From positions 1 to 11,402 of the forward strand of contig JAZDMB010000022.1 of assembly GCA_043801445.1 (NCBI GenBank): a stretch of 11,402 nucleotides of DNA. The letters are read 5' to 3'. This document shows positions 1 to 6,009 of the stretch, one piece after another. The stretch comes from JAZDFP01 sp043801445 (GTDB taxonomy: Bacteria > Planctomycetota > MHYJ01 > JACQXL01). Every line of letters begins with the position of its first letter. The first letter of the stretch is position 1. The notes beneath the pieces are model-generated. The model saw only the letters and a program-made list of their open reading frames with translations, made no database searches and was not told where the DNA came from. Position numbers and translations under genes: made by a program.

Positions 1-113
1 TATAATATGTTCGATTTTTCATATACCCTCTTTTCCTTTTTGTTTAATTACGAAAGTTTAAGTTTATAACTTTTTAATAAATATACACTTGATTTACGAT
101 ACTGTCAAGGAAA

Positions 114-176
114 ACAATAAAAAATCCTAACCATCCCAGTGGGATAAACTCCGGCATCCCACCCGTACGGGCAGGG
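114..176. repeat. GC-rich double palindrome downstream of tRNA-Val, possible terminator
   Basis: Two short inverted repeats lie here in otherwise AT-rich DNA: ATCCCA-G-TGGGAT at 133-145, and the perfect palindrome CCCGTACGGG at 162-171, flanked by CCC (158-160) and GGG (174-176). Read on the minus strand, downstream of the tRNA, the first palindrome is followed after about 8 nt by a run of six T (124 to 119) and more T-rich sequence. This could end the tRNA transcript, but the one-base centre of the palindrome makes it a poor canonical terminator. It resembles a dispersed REP-like element. I see no gene in the rest of 1-224. Confidence 0.45.
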
Positions 177-224
177 CTTCGACATAGGCAGACGAGTTTG
201 AGTGATATGGCAAAGTAAAGAATA

Positions 225-298
225 TGGACGGTAGAGGATTCGAACCTCTGACCTTCTGCGTGTAAGGCAGACGTTCTAACCAGCTGAACTAACCGTCC
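225..298 (-). tRNA. tRNA-Val (anticodon UAC)
   Basis: On the minus strand a full cloverleaf can be drawn. It has a 7 bp acceptor stem (GGACGGT with ACCGTCC), a 4 bp D stem (GTTC/GAAC), a 5 bp anticodon stem (TCTGC/GCAGA) around loop CTTACAC with anticodon TAC, and a 5 bp T stem (AGAGG/CCTCT) around TTCGAAT. The discriminator base is A at 225. CCA is not encoded and would be added after transcription. It lies downstream of purF and of a broken second tRNA-Val, all in the same direction. An open reading frame running through it on this strand is only a shadow of the tRNA. Confidence 0.96.
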
Positions 299-317
299 AG
301 AGGCATCTAACGGGATA

Positions 318-352
318 AGAGCCAGTAAAGTCGCTCCGCTCCAACTGGCTCT
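318..352. repeat. Inverted repeat between the two tRNA-Val sequences
   Basis: Perfect 9 bp arms, 318-326 (AGAGCCAGT) and 344-352 (ACTGGCTCT), enclose a 17 nt loop containing a GC-rich TCGCTCCGCTCC stretch. The element sits exactly where the 3' half of the truncated tRNA should be. It is one of several GC-rich palindromes in the window, and no shared consensus is obvious by eye. Confidence 0.7.
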
Positions 353-355
353 AAA

Positions 356-391
356 TAAGCGAGACGCTCTAACCAGTTGAGCTAACCGTCC
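356..391 (-). pseudogene. Truncated tRNA-Val, 5' half only
   Basis: On the minus strand, 391 to 361 reads as the acceptor 5' strand, a D arm and the start of the anticodon stem. It matches the intact tRNA-Val at about 27 of 31 positions. Two of the differences are a compensated change in the D stem (GCTC/GAGC instead of GTTC/GAAC), which shows it was once a working separate paralogue and not a recent copy. Bases 360-356 (GCTTA on the minus strand) would continue into the anticodon loop, up to the second anticodon base. Beyond this there is no anticodon 3' strand, T arm or acceptor 3' strand. Its TCTCG stem does not pair with the 3' half of the neighbouring tRNA, so a split or intron-containing gene is unlikely. 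It starts 2 bp after the purF stop. Confidence 0.8.
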
Positions 392-393
392 AA

Positions 394-1866
394 TCAGCAC
401 GAAGACTGCACTTTGAGTCTGTCCTGTTCCATTTCCCTGAACATTTGTTCTGAAATCTTAGTCGGATATATGCCGGTAAAACAAGCCATGCAGAATTTAT
501 TCCTATCAGACGACTGTAGCGATGTCTTTTTACCCACGGCTTTGACTAAGCCATCAAGCGTCTGGTAAACAAGTTCATCACTTCCGATTTCCTTGGAAAT
601 CATGTCTTCGTCTTTATTGCTGGCGATAAATTCTTTTTTGGTCTGCATATCAATCCCGTAGACGCAGGGATGTCTTAAAGGCGGACAGGTTACAGCCAGA
701 TAAACCTCTTTGGCACCGGCATTTCTTACTAAATTGATGATTTCTCTTGAGGTCGTTCCGCGGACAATGCTGTCATCAACTAAAAGGACTTTTTTCCCTC
801 TGATTTCGCTTTTTATCGGATTAAGTTTTTGCCTGACTGACACCTCTCTTGCTTCCTGAAAAGGCATAATAAAAGTTCTGCCGATATACCGATTTTTGAT
901 CAATCCTTCGCGATAAGGCAGTTTTAAGACTGATGCCATGGCTGTGGCGGCTGGCTTGGCACTGTCCGGAACGGGCACCACAATATCGGCTTTGATATTC
1001 TTCTTGATGACTTCTTTTGATAGTTCTTCGCCCAGTCTTAAACGCGCTTCATAGACATTGATACCGTCTATGATTGAATCAGGTCTGGCAAAATAGACCC
1101 ATTCAAAGATGCAAGGCGTATGAACCGATTTAACAAGTTGTTCGGAAAAAAACTGGCTTTGGGCTTTGAAGAACGGTTCTTGTTCCTGAATGAAGATAAC
1201 CTCGCCCGGCGCAACGTCACGTTCAAATTTGTATCCCAATATATCCAGGGCAACACTTTCTGAAGCAAAGGCATAACTATCGCCTTTTTTGCCGAAGACC
1301 AGTGGTTTAATACCGTGCGGGTCGCGAAAGGCAAAAAGCCCTTTACTGGCAACGATTCCAACGACTGAATAACTGCCTTCTACTCTTTTAAAAACAGCAG
1401 AAACCGTCTTAAAGATATCAGCCGTGGAAAACTTATGCAGATTATTTTTTGCCAGTTCTTCAGCGAAAATATTCAGGATAATCTCTAAATCACAACGGGA
1501 ATTCAAATGATAAAAACTCTCTTTTTCAAGGCTCTCTTTCAGTTCAAAGTAATTGGTAACGTTACCGTTGTGAGCCATAGCGATACCGAAAGGAACATTG
1601 ATATGAAAAGGCTGGGCATCTTCGGCATCACCGCCGCCGATAGTCGGATAACGGACATGAGCAATGCCAATGTTACCATTTAATCTGGCGAGATTTTTAG
1701 TGTTAAAAATATTCTGGACTAATCCATTGCCTTTTTTGAGATGGAATTGCCGATCATAAGTAATAATACCAGCCGAATCCTGGCCGCGATGTTGTAATGC
1801 CCCTAACCCATGATAGAGTTCGCTGACTATATTATCAGAACCGCAAATACCTAAAATTCCGCACAT
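394..1866 (-). CDS. purF: Amidophosphoribosyltransferase (glutamine PRPP amidotransferase), Fe-S type
   Basis: PurF catalyses the first committed step of de novo purine synthesis: PRPP plus glutamine gives phosphoribosylamine. The 490 aa protein has an N-terminal Ntn-hydrolase glutaminase domain (about 2-230). Cys2 becomes the nucleophile after Met removal (MCGILGICG), with HVR at 70-72 and HNG at 99-101. The C-terminal phosphoribosyltransferase domain carries the PRPP loop VLLVDDSIVRGTT at 360-372. Cys252, Cys401, Cys459 and Cys462 sit where the Bacillus-type enzyme binds a [4Fe-4S] cluster, suggesting oxygen lability. No propeptide is possible: reading back in frame there is no ATG, GTG or TTG before a TAA stop. 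No Shine-Dalgarno sequence is visible. It follows the NRAMP gene after an 87 bp gap with two stem-loops, and may be transcribed separately. Confidence 0.97.
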   Translation of the reverse strand: MCGILGICGSDNIVSELYHGLGALQHRGQDSAGIITYDRQFHLKKGNGLVQNIFNTKNLARLNGNIGIAHVRYPTIGGGDAEDAQPFHINVPFGIAMAHNGNVTNYFELKESLEKESFYHLNSRCDLEIILNIFAEELAKNNLHKFSTADIFKTVSAVFKRVEGSYSVVGIVASKGLFAFRDPHGIKPLVFGKKGDSYAFASESVALDILGYKFERDVAPGEVIFIQEQEPFFKAQSQFFSEQLVKSVHTPCIFEWVYFARPDSIIDGINVYEARLRLGEELSKEVIKKNIKADIVVPVPDSAKPAATAMASVLKLPYREGLIKNRYIGRTFIMPFQEAREVSVRQKLNPIKSEIRGKKVLLVDDSIVRGTTSREIINLVRNAGAKEVYLAVTCPPLRHPCVYGIDMQTKKEFIASNKDEDMISKEIGSDELVYQTLDGLVKAVGKKTSLQSSDRNKFCMACFTGIYPTKISEQMFREMEQDRLKVQSSC

Positions 1867-1879
1867 ATATAATTTATTA

Positions 1880-1921
1880 GTGCGACTTTGATGGCGCCAA
1901 CGGCGCCAGAATTAGTCGCAC
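1880..1921. repeat. Nested inverted repeat between the NRAMP gene and purF
   Basis: Outer 8 bp arms GTGCGACT (1880-1887) and AGTCGCAC (1914-1921) enclose a second hairpin, GGCGCC-AAC-GGCGCC (1893-1907; the last A-A-C base is 1901). Together they form a stem with an internal loop. There is no T-run on either side, so a classical intrinsic terminator is not supported. It could act as a Rho-dependent stop, an mRNA-stabilising structure, or simply be a mobile palindromic element. Confidence 0.7.
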
Positions 1922-1923
1922 TT

Positions 1924-1954
1924 ATCCCGAGTCCCGCCTAGCGGGACGAGGGAT
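1924..1954. repeat. Stem-loop overlapping the NRAMP stop codon
   Basis: GTCCCGC (1931-1937), loop CTA, and GCGGGAC (1941-1947) form a perfect 7 bp stem. It is extended by ATCCC (1924-1928) and GGGAT (1950-1954) across a 2 by 2 mismatch. The last base lies in the TAA stop codon of the upstream NRAMP gene. It probably protects or ends that transcript, but no U-tract follows. Confidence 0.7.
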
Positions 1955-3207
1955 TAACCGCCTGTTAACTCAGTTATCACTAATATTATAGCACAGGTTG
2001 AAATAGCAATAGTTGAAATAATTGAAATGATATTCATTGTAATTCCATTTTTATACTCACCCATAAGACTTTTTTTATTAATAAGCAGCAGTATAATAAT
2101 TAGAACAAAAGGAAGTAACAGACCATTAAGAGTCTGCGAGATAATCATTATTTTAATTAAAGATATACCCGGTATTAATACTATGACAGTTCCAATGATA
2201 AGTTGCAAAGTAAAAATACCGTAGAATTGCGGAGCTTCCATAAAACGTTTAGTCACCCCGCTTTCCCATCCGAAGATTTCACATACGGAAAATGATGTTG
2301 AAAGCGGTAAAATTATTCCTGCACCTGTAGATGCTATCAAAAGCCCGATTGCGAATAAATAAACCGTATATGCCCCGCCCAGAGGTCCAAGAGAAAGAGC
2401 AACGTCTGCGGCTGTTTCTACATGCACCTTATTATGAAGGCAAGAAGAAGTTATGATAATAAAAAATATAACTACACCGACACTCAGTCCGGCAAAAAGT
2501 ATTTCCCATCTAAAATATTTATAATTAGAAATAGTAATTCCTTTTTCTACTACACTTGATTGATAGTAAAAAACCATCCATGGCGCTATAGTTGTTCCAA
2601 TCAAGGCAACTACCAGTATTAAATAGTTAGAACCGAATTGAAAAGACGGGTTAACTATAGCCTGCCCCACCTCGGTCCAATTAACCGGTGCCATAAAACC
2701 AGCCACAATATAGCAACCAAAAAAAAGAATACCTATAAGAAATATCTTCTCAAACCGTTGATAATTGACTTTTATAGTAAGAATCCATAAAAGAATAACT
2801 ATAAAAGGCACGCCGATATATTTACTCACTCCGAATAAAGACAATGCGGCTGCAATACCGCCGATATTTGCCGCGGCGTTACAAATACCGGCAAGAAATT
2901 TACCTATCATTACGTAAACAGCTGTTTTGATGCCAAAATTCTCTCTGATGAGGTCTGATAACCCCTTGCCGGTTACTGCGCCTAATCGCCCGCTCATTTC
3001 CTGGTAGATTAATAAAATCAATACTACAGGAATAACCATCCAGAGCATTGTCAAACCAAAATCTATACCAGCTACGGAATAGGTGGTGATACCGCCGGCA
3101 TCATTACCAAAATTACCGGTAATAAGCCCCGGGCCCATCAATGAAAAAACTATCAGAATGCTTGCCCAAAAACCTTTTCGTGAATCTGTTTTGGAAATAT
3201 TATTCAT
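1954..3207 (-). CDS. Divergent NRAMP/SLC11-family divalent metal transporter, possibly NRMT-like
   Basis: This 417 aa, very hydrophobic inner-membrane protein has about 11 predicted helices. TM1 carries GPGLITG followed by GNDAGGI (34-40), where classical NRAMPs have the metal-binding DPGN. TM6 carries TTIAPW (205-210), where classical proteins have a Met-Pro-His signature. The family fold is clear, but both metal-site motifs are changed. The change recalls the NRAMP-related magnesium transporter branch, so the cargo could be Mg2+ or Mn2+ and not Fe2+; this is inferred from motifs. It lies 47 bp downstream of the EamA gene and may share the CODH/ACS transcript. A weak AGG lies about 8 nt before the ATG. 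Base composition is AT-rich, like cooC. Confidence 0.85.
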   Translation of the reverse strand: MNNISKTDSRKGFWASILIVFSLMGPGLITGNFGNDAGGITTYSVAGIDFGLTMLWMVIPVVLILLIYQEMSGRLGAVTGKGLSDLIRENFGIKTAVYVMIGKFLAGICNAAANIGGIAAALSLFGVSKYIGVPFIVILLWILTIKVNYQRFEKIFLIGILFFGCYIVAGFMAPVNWTEVGQAIVNPSFQFGSNYLILVVALIGTTIAPWMVFYYQSSVVEKGITISNYKYFRWEILFAGLSVGVVIFFIIITSSCLHNKVHVETAADVALSLGPLGGAYTVYLFAIGLLIASTGAGIILPLSTSFSVCEIFGWESGVTKRFMEAPQFYGIFTLQLIIGTVIVLIPGISLIKIMIISQTLNGLLLPFVLIIILLLINKKSLMGEYKNGITMNIISIISTIAISTCAIILVITELTGG

Positions 3208-3254
3208 AGATGCAACCTATTATTAATTACGGTTTTATCAAATAAAGTCTTTTA

Positions 3255-3680
3255 TTATATTTTAACTAACCAAATTCCTATAATAATAAGAACAATTCCA
3301 ATAATACGGATGAAGGTCAATTGTTCACCCAACAATAAAATACTGATGATAGCTGTTATCAACGGATAAGTTGCGGCAATCGGAACAATTTGAGAGGTTG
3401 CACCGAGTTTAAGAGCACTAAAATAGGTAACCATCGCCAGTAATCCGGCAATGATACCACTCAATCCGAATAATATCATATCCCTGGACGAAGTAGTAAA
3501 TACCTCTCTGGTTTTATTCATAAAAAGAACTGCCAGAATAAGGATAAAACTTACCGTAAAATTCCTGAAGACTAAGCCAACTAGAGGAGAAGTGCTTTGG
3601 AGTCCTTTCTTTTCCATGATAGGAGTGATACCCCATAAGATAGCTGTAAGAACAAGGAGTAAAATGACATTAACTTGCAT
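3255..3680 (-). CDS. Half-size EamA/DMT-superfamily transporter
   Basis: This 141 aa membrane protein has five likely helices (about 3-19, 33-54, 68-90, 97-117 and 122-139). It corresponds to one EamA repeat; the usual EamA proteins have two repeats, about 300 aa and ten helices. The ending GEQLTFIRIIGIVLIIIGI is the typical close of an EamA unit, so it looks complete and not truncated, and it would work as a dimer. The substrate cannot be told from sequence; relatives export metabolites or amino acids. It lies 61 bp after acsB and 47 bp before the NRAMP gene on the same strand. The RBS is weak (GAGA about 8 nt upstream). Confidence 0.85.
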   Translation of the reverse strand: MQVNVILLLVLTAILWGITPIMEKKGLQSTSPLVGLVFRNFTVSFILILAVLFMNKTREVFTTSSRDMILFGLSGIIAGLLAMVTYFSALKLGATSQIVPIAATYPLITAIISILLLGEQLTFIRIIGIVLIIIGIWLVKI

Positions 3681-3741
3681 TTATCAATTCTCTGTTTTTC
3701 TTTTGGCACTTACCTTCCGCCAGATGGACTGGATTGATTTA

Positions 3742-5949
3742 TCACATAATCAACGGCATAGATAATGCCGGATGTCCTGTCTTCTGCAAATGAGCAATTA
3801 CTTCTTCTTCTGTGGTCGCCACGGTCTCATCTGCTATCATATCCATAAGATTTGGTAATCCTTCTTCAGTAGCGCGTTTATTAAATAAGTCACGGATTTC
3901 ATCCTTCAGAGCTTTTGGCATCCAGACCAGCCGTTTGATACCGCCTTCCGCCAGAATAAATTTTTTACTGACAATATAACGTTTGCTATGCCCGATAAAA
4001 CCCGGTATCTGTTGTCCACCGCCAACCGTACCGGCCAGCGTTGAAAATTTCATCCCGGAAGGTGTCATACCGGTAAATTCACGATTAACCGTCATTATTC
4101 CATTGGCAGCCGGTAAAACAGCAGCGATACACTCAAAACAACCGCAGGAAGTCATTGGGTCAATCATAATGCTGTAGGCGCTCATTACCGAAAGCGCTTT
4201 ACGGGATGCATGATAAATAAATTCATTAACACCTCTCCATTGCCCCTTAACAGCATCCAGAACATCTCCTTTAGGAACAGGTTGATTCGGACCTCTGGGG
4301 TTAATTTCATAAGCCGCCTTGCAGGTGAACCAATTATATGAACCGCATAAACCTGTTCTTTCCGGAGATATTACGCATACATGTGTCGGAGCAAAACTCT
4401 GGCATAACAAACAAGAATAATAAATATCTGTTGTCTCGTCGGTCATTGACCCGACTCGTTCATCGCGTTTATGATAAGCCTTACGGGCAATCTCTTGCCA
4501 TTTTAAAACATCAGCTTCTTTGGTATAAATCTTCACCTGTACTTTATCAACAATATTCCCGAACTCATTATGAAACTGGGCGTGAATAATTGTGCCAAGA
4601 TGAGAAAGATTGAAACCCTTTGCTTTGGCTTCATTACTAATACGAATCCAGACAATATCACGCTGTCCCATATGAAAAACACCCTGGGCCTCATTAATAA
4701 AATTATGCAGCCGGCGTTCTAGAATAGGCTCAAAATCCTCCTGCATTTTACGGCCAGCCACTTCCGCTACAATTCCTATCGGTAATAATGTCCCGGGCTT
4801 AATATCCGTGATTTCCGGTCCTATAACTTCTATTTTGTTGTCAGTTACCTCATTAATGTTTTTCAGTATAACATATTCAAATGCCGGAGTTTTCTGGCCG
4901 CCCATTTCTACATAGGTATCCTCACCGCGAATTCTTTCACCTTCAAAGGCAGGCCCATAAGAAACCGGAATAGGCACTTTTTGAACCTGTATCTTTAGAC
5001 CGCGGACTTCTATTGCCTTCTGAACCATGTCTTCCGGTTTAACCGGTGAGACCACGTGTTCATAGGTGCATACACCTGTTGGCAGAATTTTATCAATATC
5101 TCTTTCAGAGATAGTTGGAAACCCATAATTAATTGCGCCAGCAGCCTGAGCATGTTTTTCGTCATCCACTTCCCCAAATGCTAATACGAATGCAAATATC
5201 CGGTTTTTATTGTATTTCAGATTACGGGCAAAATCACCCGGTTTAACGCCTCCGAATGAAAGTGCCACACGAGTGGCAAATCCCAATGCATGTATTGTGG
5301 CTGTTACATCACTCCCGAATGGAACCAGTCTTGTTTCCCATCCCATCTGAACTCCGGCTTCACGAAGTTGGTCCGCCATGCTTTTACCGTTATTTGCAGC
5401 TGACATAAACACATAAAGATTCTTTTCCTGTAATTCACGAGCGATTTTAACCGCAACTTCCGTAGAAGGACATACTCCGACACAAGCAGCAAACCCAGGT
5501 GCAGTCCCATCCACAAACTCAATACCACGCTTTCGCAGAATTACATCATCTGACGCACCAAGCCAAAAATTACCCTGTTCAGGACAATTCTCAGCCACAA
5601 TATAAGGTAACGGTTCTTGTAAATATTTTAACGCTTCAATAATCTCATCAGCGAAAAGCGTTGCCATTCCGCAATCGAGAGTGTGACCAAGATATGGAAC
5701 CCATAATTTTTCAGTCGGAATCGGATGAAGCAATTTCTTTGCTTCCGTGAGCAATTCAGTTAATTGTCCTAATTCGGTAATATTCATTCCTAACATCCCG
5801 TGCGAGATGGGTAAATAATAACCGGTGTTAGGGAATTCTATTTTTTTATTCGGTCCGCATTTATCTAATGATTCGTTCAATTCTTTCTCGGCACGTGCGA
5901 CCAATTTATGCGCTCCCCGAATAGCTCTGGTAGCAATTAATTTTGACAT
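3742..5949 (-). CDS. acsB: CO-methylating acetyl-CoA synthase (ACS, bacterial type)
   Basis: AcsB joins CO, a corrinoid-delivered methyl group and CoA to make acetyl-CoA at the Ni-Ni-[4Fe-4S] A-cluster, in complex with CODH. The 735 aa length is close to the 729 aa Moorella enzyme, including the N-terminal CODH-contacting domain that archaeal forms lack. A-cluster ligands are Cys513, Cys516, Cys525 and Cys535, and the distal-Ni site is Cys602-Gly603-Cys604. The spacing (3, 9, 10, 67, 2) is the same as in Moorella with an offset of +7, so the active site is intact. It starts 60 bp after the cooS stop, and an intercistronic hairpin lies in that gap. No strong Shine-Dalgarno sequence precedes the ATG. 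Confidence 0.97.
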   Translation of the reverse strand: MSKLIATRAIRGAHKLVARAEKELNESLDKCGPNKKIEFPNTGYYLPISHGMLGMNITELGQLTELLTEAKKLLHPIPTEKLWVPYLGHTLDCGMATLFADEIIEALKYLQEPLPYIVAENCPEQGNFWLGASDDVILRKRGIEFVDGTAPGFAACVGVCPSTEVAVKIARELQEKNLYVFMSAANNGKSMADQLREAGVQMGWETRLVPFGSDVTATIHALGFATRVALSFGGVKPGDFARNLKYNKNRIFAFVLAFGEVDDEKHAQAAGAINYGFPTISERDIDKILPTGVCTYEHVVSPVKPEDMVQKAIEVRGLKIQVQKVPIPVSYGPAFEGERIRGEDTYVEMGGQKTPAFEYVILKNINEVTDNKIEVIGPEITDIKPGTLLPIGIVAEVAGRKMQEDFEPILERRLHNFINEAQGVFHMGQRDIVWIRISNEAKAKGFNLSHLGTIIHAQFHNEFGNIVDKVQVKIYTKEADVLKWQEIARKAYHKRDERVGSMTDETTDIYYSCLLCQSFAPTHVCVISPERTGLCGSYNWFTCKAAYEINPRGPNQPVPKGDVLDAVKGQWRGVNEFIYHASRKALSVMSAYSIMIDPMTSCGCFECIAAVLPAANGIMTVNREFTGMTPSGMKFSTLAGTVGGGQQIPGFIGHSKRYIVSKKFILAEGGIKRLVWMPKALKDEIRDLFNKRATEEGLPNLMDMIADETVATTEEEVIAHLQKTGHPALSMPLIM

Positions 5950-5975
5950 ATATCTTTTTATCTGAAATGTTCACC

Positions 5976-6004
5976 AACACAGATTAATTTAATCAATCTA
6001 TGTT
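5976..6004 (-). other. Intercistronic hairpin between cooS and acsB
   Basis: The 29 nt between the cooS stop and the acsB start form a near-perfect palindrome. In minus-strand RNA, 14 positions each side pair, with two G-U wobbles, around a central base; a real hairpin would have about 12 bp. It begins 5 nt after the cooS stop and is AT-rich, with no following U-run, so it is unlikely to be a terminator. It may stabilise the upstream message or tune acsB translation. Confidence 0.5.
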
Positions 6005-6009
6005 CTTTT

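Noticed and set aside
225..391. A split or intron-containing tRNA made of the fragment plus the 3' half of the intact tRNA
   Set aside because: The anticodon stem of the fragment (TCTCG) does not pair with GCAGA of the intact copy, and the intact copy already has its own complete 5' half.
74..400. A 108-codon minus-strand open frame across the tRNA region
   Set aside because: It runs through the intact tRNA-Val and the tRNA fragment; its peptide (LVQLVRTSALHAEGQRFESS) is the usual mistranslation of a tRNA gene, and no protein family fits.
1880..1954. Rho-independent terminator after the NRAMP gene
   Set aside because: Strong stems are present but no T-run follows on either strand, so they are listed as repeats.
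3451..3765. Plus-strand open frames opposite the EamA, acsB, cooS and purF genes
   Set aside because: They lie wholly or mostly antisense to well-supported genes, have no recognisable domains and no RBS.
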